The notes beneath the pieces were generated by a model. The model worked only from the letters and a program-made list of their open reading frames with translations, was not told where the DNA came from and did not search any database. This document shows positions 14,012 through 20,024 of a stretch of DNA of 33,043 bases, one piece after another. The translations under genes and the position numbers were made by a program. Source of the DNA: Priapulus caudatus (Eukaryota; Priapulida; Priapulimorpha; Priapulimorphida; Priapulidae); the NCBI RefSeq assembly GCF_000485595.1, contig NW_014577214.1:250918-283960 (forward strand). The letters run 5' to 3'. Each line of letters starts with the position of its first letter. The stretch's first letter is position 1.

Positions 14012-15802
14012 GAGGGAGGGAGGCGCAGGCGAGCGGAGGGAGGGACGGGAGGAGGCGAGGGTAGGGAGCGGAGGGAGGGAGGGAGGGAGGGAGGGAGGGA
14101 GGAGGAGGGAGGGCGAGGAGGAGGGAGGGAGGGAGGAGCGGAGGTGTAGGAGCGGAGGGGGTGTGAGGGAGGAAGGGAGGGAGGGAGAGAAGACGAGAGA
14201 GATGAGATTGATTGAGAGAGAGCAGAGAGAGATTCGAGAACGATAAACTCCTATAAATAGAGTAGAATTTGAGAGAGAAGGGAAATGGAAGAGTAGTCTG
14301 AAATGATACGAATGGGAGCATGCAAAGAACATGGGATATGGCGATACACAAATGTGGACAGATCGTGCAGTCATGATTCTCATGTAAATGATATTTCGAG
14401 AAGATAAGACAGCAGCGCCGGATTAACAGTTGCCTGGCGCGCGCGGCCATTCAATATATTTGGGGCCGCCCCATCCACCCGCCCCGTCCATTAAGCATAT
14501 AAAATGTTTTTTTAGACCTGTTTAGTGGCATAAGTTATAAGACAATTAATTATGTCTAAAAATTGGAAAGGAAACGTGTCTAAATAATTCAGCTAGAGGT
14601 TAAAAAAAACATTTAAACATATTTTGTGAAAAGATTGAGTTATTACCCCACTAGCTACCTGAAAGTGAATTATTATCCTAGCTGCTGCCAAGTACACCAC
14701 AAAACACGAGAAAATGCAAAACAAGTAGAAAGCCACGAAAAACAAATGTAGTCATATGAAAGTGGTAGGGCCGGCCCAAGATATACTTTGGAAAAAATAA
14801 TAAACAGTATATTTTTTTTGTAGTCACAACACTTTAGGGCCGGTCGACTTGTAGGGCCGGGGGCAAATGCCCCCTTTGCCCCATAGATAATCCGCTACTG
14901 AGACACAGTAGTAGAGTGCAGTTTTAGGAGGAAGAAAAATAGTATGGAAATGGTACAAGAATAGCGTGAAATGATATAGAGGAGAAAATATGTGATGAGT
15001 AGAGAGGCTCTTAGGGCTGTATAGCCTGCTTCTCAGGGCTGTTTAGGTTAGCTGGTTTCATTGTAGGTAATTCTTCGATTTGCTAAGAAATGTTTTGTAA
15101 CAAGGCTTCTGGCTGATGACATTCTATTTGCGATTCACTGATGGTTTAGGTTGAGGAGGAAGAGACCGGGGAGGGAGTGGATGCTCCCATATGTAGAACA
15201 ACTGTCATCCCACAAAAATCACATGATGGAGACTACCTACTATCTGCCCAGTCCGTGAGGTGAGCATGAGCTTCCTTTTAATTCGGGAGAGTTTTTCTTG
15301 TTCGATGTTATTAATTTTGGCTCCATTGATGGAGCATAGGGCTCTCTCTTCTTGGTTTCAGGCTTTGCCCAGTAATGCTACTCACTTTGCTGCTGGGATT
15401 GTTGTTAGCCTTACACCATCATTCACTGTGGTAGTGCAATTCAAAACATTCCCCGCATGCTGAACCCGATATAAGCCATTGGGACAAATTTGTGTAAACT
15501 AACATAGTGTTTTAGATGAAAACCTGTATTTAACATGCCATTTCCTAGGCTATTATAGTTTATGTATACGCATATACTATCACAGCGTGTCTTACATAAT
15601 GTTCCTGTCATGGGTTAGTATATTATAGGAAATTCCATGATTTTTCCCACCTTTGATTCTAGTCTTGGGGAGTACCTTGTGGCAGTTACAGACCAGCCAA
15701 AGTTCCAGAGTATGAGTGCAGCAAAGGCACCTCTTGATGGTTTGTAATTAATTGTACACAACAATATACATTAGATAAATAATATCAAAAGTAAAATAAT
15801 AC

Positions 15803-15860
<58 letters not shown>

Positions 15861-16872
15861 CAGTAATGGTAGTATTTGTTGTAGTAGTGGAGGTGTAGTG
15901 TATTATTATTATTATATTATAATATTATTGTTATTATTATTACTATTATTTTACCCCTGATAATACAGATGACTGTATGAATTGGGTTTTTTCATCATTT
16001 TGATCATTTGATCAATAAATTCAAATTTAGGTTAGCATTGTTGACTTGGAACTACAATCAGCTACATGCCTGATCTTTGTGATTGTAATTTTCAGTTAGC
16101 AAAGACTTGGGTTCGGTTCACTTCTACTTCCATTCTGTGTCGTAAGTATGAGGATCCAAATGGACTGGATAGAATAGGTTTAGATTTTAACACTATCTGT
16201 AATTGATTATTGCATGCTAAAATGTGTGTACGAACACTGTATTGCGGACTGTTTCCGATAGAGAAACAGGTTGCTGTGGTAATAGTGGTGGTATTCGTTG
16301 TGTGATAGACACAGAAGAGTTGCTGGTGGTTTTGCTAGGCACAATCGCATTGCTATAGTGGTGGTAGTAGTCATCATTGTAGTATCGTGATGTAGTGATG
16401 CTTTTAAAGCCACAATCGTAGAGCTATTAGTAGGTATTATTGCTTTAGAGCCAACCTTTTATGTAGGCGTATGAACATTGGGAAATGGAATACATGATCG
16501 TGTGAGAATTTTCTCTTGAGTATCGAGAGTTTCGCTTGACAGTAGGTCTAGTCTTTGAGCCATATTACTTTTGGGTAGATGTATGATAAGATATCGTTGC
16601 CGTGGACAGGGCAACACAGGCATGCCCAGATGGTCGGAGGAGCGTGATCTCTCTTCATTGCAACGAGAGCTATGAGGCTAAAGGCCAGATCAGAATGCCA
16701 GGCAACTGCCCAGATGGAACGTGTGATGGATGCACCTTCCACTTTCACTGGATCACCAAATATGCGTGTCCCATCTGTGCAGGTATCGAAAACACATGCT
16801 CCCCTCTTTTTTTACATGCGTGTGTGTGAGCGTGCATACGCGTGTGTGAGTGTGAGCGCGTGCGTACGTACG

Positions 16873-16904
<32 letters not shown>

Positions 16905-18844
16905 TGTGTACATACGTATGTGAAATAGGATACAAGTGTTGAGAGCTTTTCATAGTTAATTTAGTTTAATTTAGTTAAATTTAGATTGGATGTAGTCGGG
17001 CTTACGTAGCGGTGGATGGTTATGTTTTATGCAGATGAGGACTACAACATCATGAAGGGAGAATGCAAGAATGGCAAGCAAGAGATTCATCGCCTAAAAG
17101 CTAGGTAAGACTACCTCACTATTGCTGCAGCATTTACCTCGTGTTTACTCACTGGTTGCATTGTGTGAGATTAAAATCTATGTTAGATAGATAGATCATA
17201 GGTCTATTGGATGACAAACATTTAAAAAAGTACAATTTAAATTTTACAAACTTGAAACACGATGTAATTTTTTAACTCATTGAATGAAACTTGCACGCTC
17301 TGTTGTCAACGTGTAACAGTATGGGTGTATCTTTCTTCTCCTCCACTGACCTGAGGTACTTAATAAGATGAGGGGCTTGGTTATATGCTAGTGGTATTTA
17401 TTACATGTTACAGTGAATGCATAGAGGCTGAAGCACCACAAATTACGACACAGGAATGCAGTGTGCTTCCGATGCAGGTCAGTATATAGATCGCCTGCAT
17501 GTAAGGCGTACATCTAGTTAGAGCCATTCTCTTTGTGCATCTACGTGTGCATTCTGTATCATTAATGGCTTGTTTGACTGGTTTGTTTGCGTATAACGTC
17601 TGTGCTTGAATACCTATTAAAATTCTCATGTGATTGCATGAAACAGCAAGTAACATAATACTTAAATGTCAATGAAGAGTCTGTTGATGTGTAATTATTC
17701 TACTTAAAATTAATTAGATGATAGTAGTATTAGTAGTAATGATAATAATAATATGATAATAATAATAATAATAATTATTATTATTATTATAAACACTATT
17801 ACATTATCTCAGCCAGGCAAGTTTGTGCTGTTCATTATACATAGAGCTTTTCTGTATTCTAGGTGCAAATTGTGATTGCAGTCGCAATTGGTGTGGGAGT
17901 TCTTCTAGTTGGATTGCTAGTGTACTTCTGGAAGAAGAACAGAAAGTTAGTATGCCAAAGTTATTAAATTGAGCTCTTTATTGTAATAAATTTAATTCAG
18001 TGTGATGCATTTATACAAATAGGTTTTATCCCATATTGTGTCTTACTACTGTTATTTGTGACTGTAGGCATCTGTTTTCACTATTTTTATTTCAATATTA
18101 ATTCAAATATTTTGACCTGTTAATGGAAATTTCAATAGGCCATTCAATCGGAAACTGTCGTTAACACATCTGTATGTATGAATCTATTGTAAAATAAAAT
18201 TACGCCTAACATTACCGTGAAAATCAATCTACTTGTTTCACGATGTGTGTGTGTTGATAATGCCACTGCCCCTGTTTAGGCTAGAGTACAAGTATTCGCG
18301 GCTGATGCAAGGTTCCTCGGGCAAGGAAGGGGAGCTACCTGCAGCTGAGACCTGTGCCATTGATGACGACGAAGAAGAACAGTATGACAGCATCGAGTTC
18401 AGTAACAGTCAAGGCAACAAACTCCTCAATAAGCTGTCGAAGTCCTTCAAGGGAAAGGTAAATATGACGTTGCTACACTCAGCAATAGTTATACATGCAA
18501 TAGCTCCAGAATGGCTTGGGTAGCATAAAAGGGCGAATTCATAGGGTGTGAGAGAAAAAAGAAGGATTATAAGTAGGGTATGGTAAGAAACATCCAAAGT
18601 GAGCTGTTTACATATAATGTGTAGGTATATCTTGTGTAGTGGCAGGTTTCAAAGTAGTTTTTATTTATGTATAAAAAACAAAGAAGTAGTTATGTATCAT
18701 AATTAGAAATGATGTAAATCAAGATAAACCTGTGGCACTATGCATCAGACAAGGATTAAAATGAATTGTTGTTTTTATTAGGAATCCTTTGACAACCCAT
18801 TCGAGAGCATTAAACTTTCGGAGAAGACACCAGTTCTGTCCTAA
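1805..18844 (+). CDS. ELAPOR: ELAPOR1/2-type (EIG121/KIAA1324 family) transmembrane protein, 24 exons, 5' end missing
   Basis: Twenty-four exons with canonical GT/AG borders join in one frame to 2904 nt (967 residues plus TAA). Human ELAPOR1 is about 1013 residues, so only roughly 50-90 N-terminal residues, including the signal peptide, are absent. Visible in order, numbered within this partial protein: an N-terminal FHYEFTECD block; Cys-rich GCC2/GCC3-like CxxC repeats (about 43-75, 230-280, 345-385, 545-610); two GDFI/TARLVKPG-type beta-rich segments between them; an MRH-like region (about 610-840) containing GTKYFHMFNLSLCG and CPDGTCDGCTFHFHW; a transmembrane helix (about 862-882) followed by WKKNRK; and an 80-residue cytosolic tail. 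The family acts in the trans-Golgi/endosome-lysosome system and is linked in vertebrates to autophagy and survival (family knowledge). Two paralogues exist in vertebrates, and I cannot say which this resembles more. Family assignment rests on recalled, co-linear similarity along the whole length. Confidence 0.95.
1929..2259 (+). other. ELAPOR intron, featureless
   Basis: A 331-bp intron between exons A and B. I see nothing in it beyond the splice signals. Confidence 0.7.
2260..2479 (+). CDS. ELAPOR: ELAPOR exon B, first CxxC Cys-rich repeat
   Basis: The acceptor CTGCAG precedes SFSCEPGQYLD. The exon contains CHGCPKGTYSLGGG and FESWDELPDGF, both typical of the family. The donor GTACGT follows NCT plus two bases of a split Leu codon. 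Length is 220 nt. Confidence 0.92.
2853..3268. mobile_element. MITE-like element with nested hairpins in an ELAPOR intron
   Basis: The ends are imperfect inverted repeats: TTAGCTGCGTTCACATGA at 2853 pairs with ACATGTGAACACAGCTATAA at 3250. Inside is a perfect 24-bp inverted repeat (2941-2964 with 2968-2991, 3-base loop) and a second one, AGACTGGTAC/GTACCAGTCT (3069/3115). It is GC- and CpG-richer than the intron around it and has no coding capacity. Confidence 0.65.
2941..2991. repeat. Perfect 24-bp inverted repeat (hairpin)
   Basis: The two 24-base arms are exact complements around a 3-base CAC loop. The arms contain GCGCGG and CGCGGC blocks, so the hairpin would be very stable. A partial direct copy of the arm's outer end (TACGCGGCTTA) occurs at about 2910. 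Confidence 0.95.
3332..3479 (+). CDS. ELAPOR: ELAPOR exon C
   Basis: It encodes SSWQPRGDFISSTADLC and then LVKPGKVTYTYQFTDSD, matching the family's W-x-P-R-G-D-Y/F-I segment. The acceptor is TTGTAG, the donor GTAATT, and the exon ends in phase 0. Only this frame continues the upstream and downstream exons. Confidence 0.9.
3729..3812 (+). CDS. ELAPOR: ELAPOR exon D
   Basis: An 84-nt exon, phase 0 at both ends, encoding VQNDECRSYTDSAKWPRH, which matches the VQND-x-C motif of the family. The acceptor is CTCAAG and the donor GTATAT, directly followed by a TG-rich microsatellite. Confidence 0.9.
3815..3995. repeat. TG/CG-rich microsatellite
   Basis: An interrupted (TG)n with CGTGTGTG motifs fills most of the intron after ELAPOR exon D. 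Apparent open frames here are low-complexity Val/Cys runs and not genes. Confidence 0.9.
4093..4201 (+). CDS. ELAPOR: ELAPOR exon E
   Basis: It encodes VLLKSGQNILSWKTIGIN, then TPKPVLIKRIEISG, equivalent to the family's PKPVLVRNIAITG. The acceptor is TTGTCAG, the donor GTAAGC, and the end is phase 1. Confidence 0.92.
4396..4545 (+). CDS. ELAPOR: ELAPOR exon F, three CxxC repeats
   Basis: It encodes GVAYTSECTPCANGTFAD, CKACPVNTFSHHGADAC and CTPCSDKEYA, three short GCC2/GCC3-like cysteine units. The acceptor is CTTCAG, the donor GTAAGG, and the end is phase 1. Confidence 0.93.
4546..5164 (+). other. ELAPOR intron, AT-rich with a small hairpin
   Basis: A 619-bp intron. The only structure seen is an AT-rich imperfect inverted repeat at about 5003-5038 (ATAACCATG/CATGGTTTAT). 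No coding exon fits. Confidence 0.6.
5165..5253 (+). CDS. ELAPOR: ELAPOR exon G
   Basis: It encodes PEEAASCVARPWCTKRDYF and then THTPCDENKE. This corresponds to the family's RPACTxKDYFYTHTxCD stretch. The acceptor CTCTCCCAG is strong, the donor is GTATGA, and the end is phase 0. Confidence 0.92.
5322..5341 (+). repeat. G-run (possible G-quadruplex)
   Basis: A run of about 20 bases of almost pure G lies 70 bases inside the intron after ELAPOR exon G. Confidence 0.8.
5724..5765. repeat. Six tandem copies of a 7-bp unit
   Basis: The unit CTCATGT repeats six times (one copy CTCATGC) without spacing. The period is not a multiple of three. Confidence 0.95.
5932..6434. mobile_element. MITE with TA target duplication (Tc1/mariner-like)
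   Basis: The ends are AAGCCGCACTATG and the complement CATAGTGCGGCTT, flanked by TA on both sides (5930-5931, 6435-6436). The arms continue inward for about 130 bp with high identity (5932-6060 against 6300-6434; shared GCTAATTTCTC and AACTCTAGTTCCTCCCATTTCA). The 503-bp element has no transposase. A TA duplication is typical of Tc1/mariner-mobilised MITEs; the superfamily is inferred. Confidence 0.85.
6544..6724 (+). CDS. ELAPOR: ELAPOR exon H
   Basis: It encodes TQVMYKWIEPNICLDEAEG, AAKLPTSGSKTECGPCNPG and CEFCPTDQFSDG. The MYKW...P-x-IC and KLP-x-SG motifs are diagnostic of the family. The acceptor is CTTCAG, the donor GTAAGT, and the end is phase 1. Confidence 0.94.
6985..7105 (+). repeat. 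Degenerate copy of a dispersed repeat
   Basis: This stretch resembles 9450-9610: GTCGGATGCA..TTG.TAGAATT.CA.GAG followed by CGTCC motifs and a GGGG..GA.AATC.CGAAAA block. It sits in the intron after exon H and is followed by an A-rich tract (7115-7160). Confidence 0.65.
7224..7328 (+). CDS. ELAPOR: ELAPOR exon I
   Basis: It encodes PCQPCPASTAPDYGLNYKWW and NSMPPYMSADCF. The YKWWN-S/T-M/L-P motif is a family hallmark. The acceptor is TTTTCAG, the donor GTAAGC, and the end is phase 1. Confidence 0.93.
7329..8117 (+). other. ELAPOR intron, no clear feature
   Basis: A 789-bp AT-rich intron with a short (GAT)n run near 7513-7530. I see nothing else in it. Confidence 0.65.
8118..8329 (+). CDS. 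ELAPOR: ELAPOR exon J
   Basis: It encodes GWQLAGDRVHSGLGHADD, VGRVSFVFELHC and DCYLYFIQ, matching GWEVAGDHIYTAAGASDND and ITFVFE-x-LC in vertebrates. This is the most GC-rich ELAPOR exon. The acceptor is GTGCGCAG, the donor GTGAGT, and the end is phase 0. Confidence 0.94.
8330..8988 (+). other. ELAPOR intron, no clear feature
   Basis: A 659-bp intron. A 102-codon open frame lies at 8460-8768 but has no recognisable motif or splice context, so I treat it as chance. Confidence 0.65.
8989..9044 (+). CDS. ELAPOR: ELAPOR exon K
   Basis: A 56-nt exon encoding DKSTVIESWSGNQGKQQF, equivalent to the family's VETWKGSKGKQSY. The acceptor is ATCATAG, the donor GTGCGT, and the end is phase 2. It fits the phase of both neighbours. 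Confidence 0.88.
9448..9905 (+). repeat. Dispersed repeat with an internally duplicated module
   Basis: It starts at AGCTCATCTGACATAGTCGG and runs through a CGTCCGTC-rich stretch. A module GGCACAAATCTTAAC...CTCTACAGAC...TTGATATT (about 9531) recurs as GGCACAAATCTCAACGGCTC...CTTAATATT (about 9710). A degraded copy is at 6985-7105. It has no coding capacity and is probably a nonautonomous transposon family of this genome. Confidence 0.7.
9906..10769 (+). other. Remainder of ELAPOR intron, CT microsatellite
   Basis: A (CT)n tract at about 10677-10717 is the only clear feature. The word TAGGCCTA, which recurs elsewhere in the window, appears at about 10236. Confidence 0.6.
10770..10973 (+). CDS. 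ELAPOR: ELAPOR exon L
   Basis: It encodes LLHWAFTKTNLEQAY, RVIIYSITVTNTLQGGADEC and CQPCPRGSATDG. It matches FTWAFQRTTF and KIYSINVTNVMNGVA in vertebrate members. The acceptor is CTTCTAG, the donor GTATGC, and the end is phase 2. Confidence 0.93.
11008..11150. repeat. Small inverted-repeat cluster after ELAPOR exon L
   Basis: CCATGAACATCTATACTA (11057) pairs with TAGTATAGATATGTTCATGG (11131). A further direct copy, CCATGAACATGTATACT, starts at 11008. In the loop, AATAAAAAC/GTTTTTATT forms its own hairpin. It looks like a small MITE. Confidence 0.75.
11677..11780 (+). CDS. ELAPOR: ELAPOR exon M, two CxxC repeats
   Basis: It encodes GCIPCPPGNYIDSNTTRC and VECAPGTVVQEAEAYD, two Cys-rich units. 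The acceptor is TTTACAG, the donor GTATTT, and the end is phase 1. Confidence 0.92.
11781..13109 (+). other. ELAPOR intron, AT-rich, no clear feature
   Basis: A 1329-bp intron with no repeat or coding feature I can support. A 96-codon minus-strand frame at 12658-12948 is low-complexity Lys-rich and unsupported. Confidence 0.6.
13110..13224 (+). CDS. ELAPOR: ELAPOR exon N
   Basis: It encodes DSCKPCGPGTLTKDHLSCYS, then DCKLTLPGG, matching C-x-PCGPGTKNNKIHSLCYNDC of the family. The acceptor is ATCACAG, the donor GTAAGC, and the end is phase 2. The MRH-like region begins here. Confidence 0.93.
13225..13586 (+). other. ELAPOR intron, featureless
   Basis: A 362-bp intron between exons N and O with only splice signals visible. 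Confidence 0.65.
13587..13725 (+). CDS. ELAPOR: ELAPOR exon O, MRH-like region
   Basis: It encodes TLFTASGTKYFHMFNLSLCG, then NNVTVGTEN. This matches the SKGLKYFHHFTLSLCG motif. An N-linked glycosylation sequon (NVT) is present. The acceptor is CCGTAG, the donor GTACGT, and the end is phase 0. Confidence 0.93.
13953..14246 (+). repeat. Polypurine tract, (GA)n then (GGGA)n
   Basis: About 290 bases are almost entirely G and A on the + strand, with scattered single C and T interruptions. It begins as (GA)n and passes into GGGA/GGAG repeats. Long open frames on either strand here are Ser/Pro/Leu- or Arg/Glu/Gly-rich by-products. Confidence 0.95.
14413..14900. mobile_element. hAT-like nonautonomous element
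   Basis: The ends are CAGCGCCGGATTAAC and the complement of CAGTAGCGGATTATC, a CAG...CGGATTA terminus typical of hAT transposons. The flanking 8-mers TAAGACAG and AGACACAG agree at 5 of 8 positions, a possible decayed target duplication. GGGCCGGC blocks and CCCCCTTTGCCCC lie inside. No transposase frame is present. Confidence 0.7.
15150..15259 (+). CDS. ELAPOR: ELAPOR exon P, MRH-like region
   Basis: It opens with an acidic VEEEETGEGVDAP and continues ICRTTVIPQKSHDGDYLLSA. This corresponds to the family's ESGFSKSITAYVCQAVIIPP stretch. The acceptor is GTTTAG, the donor GTGAGC, and the end is phase 2. Confidence 0.85.
15260..15662 (+). other. ELAPOR intron, featureless
   Basis: A 403-bp intron between exons P and Q. 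Nothing is recognisable. Confidence 0.65.
15663..15739 (+). CDS. ELAPOR: ELAPOR exon Q
   Basis: It encodes SLGEYLVAVTDQPKFQSMSA, equivalent to the ADRLIGVTTD segment. The acceptor is TTCTAG. The donor GTTTGT is weaker than average. The end is phase 1. Confidence 0.85.
15804..15860. repeat. (ATT)n microsatellite
   Basis: About 19 uninterrupted ATT units lie in the intron after exon Q. Shorter ATT runs continue at 15901-15950. Confidence 0.97.
16096..16141 (+). CDS. ELAPOR: ELAPOR exon R (46-nt micro-exon)
   Basis: It encodes VSKDLGSVHFYFHSV, matching the GIPDVIFFYRSND segment. This is the shortest exon, and its phases (1 in, 2 out) fit both neighbours. The acceptor is TTTTCAG and the donor GTAAGT. 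Confidence 0.85.
16142..16609 (+). other. ELAPOR intron, featureless
   Basis: A 468-bp intron between exons R and S with GTGGTGGTA-type short repeats only. Confidence 0.6.
16610..16782 (+). CDS. ELAPOR: ELAPOR exon S, MRH-like core
   Basis: It encodes ATQACPDGRRSVISLHCN, MPGNCPDGTCDGCTFHFHW and KYACPICA. The C-x-DGTCDGC-x-FHFxW motif is the most diagnostic sequence of the ELAPOR family. The acceptor is GGACAG, the donor GTATCG, and the end is phase 1. Confidence 0.96.
16862..16908. repeat. (CGTG)n microsatellite
   Basis: Tandem CGTG tetranucleotides, preceded by a degenerate TG/CG stretch from 16818, in the intron after exon S. Confidence 0.95.
17035..17104 (+). CDS. ELAPOR: ELAPOR exon T
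   Basis: It encodes DEDYNIMKGECKNGKQEIHR, aligning with ADYHAIVSSCVAGIQKT. The acceptor is ATGCAG, the donor GTAAGA, and the end is phase 2. Confidence 0.9.
17105..17413 (+). other. ELAPOR intron, featureless
   Basis: A 309-bp intron between exons T and U. Nothing is recognisable. Confidence 0.65.
17414..17477 (+). CDS. ELAPOR: ELAPOR exon U, juxtamembrane
   Basis: A 64-nt exon encoding SECIEAEAPQITTQECSVLP, with two Cys at the spacing of the family's CSGGISLPEQRVTIC. The acceptor is TTACAG, the donor GTCAGT, and the end is phase 0. Confidence 0.88.
17726..17791. repeat. (AAT)n/(ATT)n microsatellite
   Basis: AAT units run into ATT units, forming a near-palindromic AT tract in the intron before the transmembrane exon. 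Confidence 0.9.
17863..17945 (+). CDS. ELAPOR: ELAPOR exon V, transmembrane helix
   Basis: It encodes VQIVIAVAIGVGVLLVGLLV, then YFWKKNRK. This is a hydrophobic helix with a basic stop-transfer, and FWKKN is shared with vertebrate ELAPOR. The acceptor is TTCTAG, the donor GTTAGT, and the end is phase 2. Confidence 0.95.
17946..18279 (+). other. ELAPOR intron, featureless
   Basis: A 334-bp AT-rich intron between the transmembrane and tail exons. Confidence 0.65.
18280..18457 (+). CDS. ELAPOR: ELAPOR exon W, cytosolic tail
   Basis: It encodes LEYKYSRLMQGSSGKEGELP, AAETCAIDDDEEEQYDSIEF and the basic KLLNKLSKSFKGK. LEYKYS-x-L and LPAA-x-(S/T)CAI are conserved in the family. YSRL and YDSI fit the YxxPhi adaptor motif, and an acidic cluster lies just before YDSI. 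The acceptor is GTTTAG, the donor GTAAAT, and the end is phase 0. Confidence 0.96.
18458..18781 (+). other. ELAPOR last intron, featureless
   Basis: A 324-bp intron. Its first codons are open, so intron retention would add about 20 residues before a stop at 18521-18523. Confidence 0.6.
18782..18844 (+). CDS. ELAPOR: ELAPOR exon X, C-terminus and stop
   Basis: It encodes ESFDNPFESIKLSEKTPVLS followed by TAA at 18842-18844. NPF is a classical EH-domain ligand, consistent with endocytic recycling. The acceptor is TATTAG. Conservation with vertebrates is low here, but phase and position fit. Confidence 0.9.
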   Translation, partial: ESFDNPFESIKLSEKTPVLS

Positions 18845-19744
18845 AGGCGTATCTGTGGCCACCGAGTGAGAGAATGAGAGAGTGCTAGCTCTGGATCTCT
18901 CATTGCCTCCACACACCTCTGCATTTGGACTGTATGAGTAAGAAAGTGAGCAAATGAACAAACTGAGTGGATAGCAGAATCGGTGCTACGTGGGATTTCC
19001 AGCATGTGTGAAGTTAAGTAGGTGAAATTTTTTACCCAGTCACACTGACATGGTGTATTCTTCAGGGATAAAAGCAGCTGAATTTATTCGATATTATATA
19101 TGTAGATACACTACAGCAGGTAATATATTCTGAATTTCACTGTGAAAGCATATTGGACCATTAACTATTTAAGCACACAGGTATATTTTGGCATTTTTTA
19201 TCTAGGTGAATATAATATTAGGTAAGTAATGGTACTCTCTGTGGAGGAATTGTGGCAAGCTATTAGGTTATATGCTTTTTGGGCATTTAGTGGAGTTGAA
19301 AGGAGACATATTGTTGAAATATCGCTGCATATTGTGCAGTAAGAGTTGGAGTCATTAAAATGCAAGAGATTGTGCAGGATTAGAATTGATATACCAAAGA
19401 ATTTTCAGTGGCACGCAGAACTATTATATTTATATATCTGAAATAGATGTGACATTATACAACGGTTGCAAAGCTGTTTGCCCGAGAAACAGAAAAAACA
19501 TTCCATGGTTAAGGCAGTGTATAGTTTATGTTTAACTTGGGAACTAATTACAAATCCATGATTAAAGCCAGGCATTCATAATGCATTGCTTACCTCTGTA
19601 TGGCACCCGTAGGGAATTTGCACGTAGGCAGACTGCCAAAGATAGAAAGTACAATCAGTTGTATAGTAGGCTCTATAAATGAAATATAAGCTGATATAAT
19701 ATATATACACATACATATATATATATATATATATCATGTATATA
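18845..19744 (+). other. ELAPOR 3' UTR and downstream DNA
   Basis: AT-rich noncoding sequence after the stop. No AATAAA is present in this stretch. ATTAAA at 19354-19359 and again near 19561 are candidate polyadenylation signals, so the UTR end is uncertain. Confidence 0.5.
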
Positions 19745-20024
19745 CAGTGTTTCCCCTGTAGTGACATGAGCAAGGTGGGCCGCCTCGCTCAAATTCTGAG
19801 CCGCCATACAGAAATTTGTCCAAAACCCTGCCTGGTTGACAAAAATCACTGTTCTTTCATAGAATAGTGCTTATAATGCACCAAAATAGCTTAGAATGCA
19901 CCAAATTGCAACATTTTTTTCAAAAACTGTGTTCCCGGATCCCCATAGCTGGGTTCTCGAAACGCGCAAACGCACCAAAAATATATTTACCATATCACAG
20001 ACCTTTTTTGGCAAGGGGAAACTA
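19745..20024. mobile_element. hAT-like transposon remnant
   Basis: It begins CAGTGTTTCCCC and ends GGGGAAACTA, an imperfect terminal inverted repeat of hAT type, within TATATA-rich flanks. The interior has the recurring AATGCACCAAA motif and a CCCGGATCCCC block. It has no open frame of note. Confidence 0.6.

Noticed and set aside
13839-14450. 203-codon minus-strand open frame (and overlapping frames) rich in Ser, Pro and Leu
   Set aside because: It is produced by the polypurine tract, whose complement has few stop codons. It has no splice context or domain and lies inside an ELAPOR intron.
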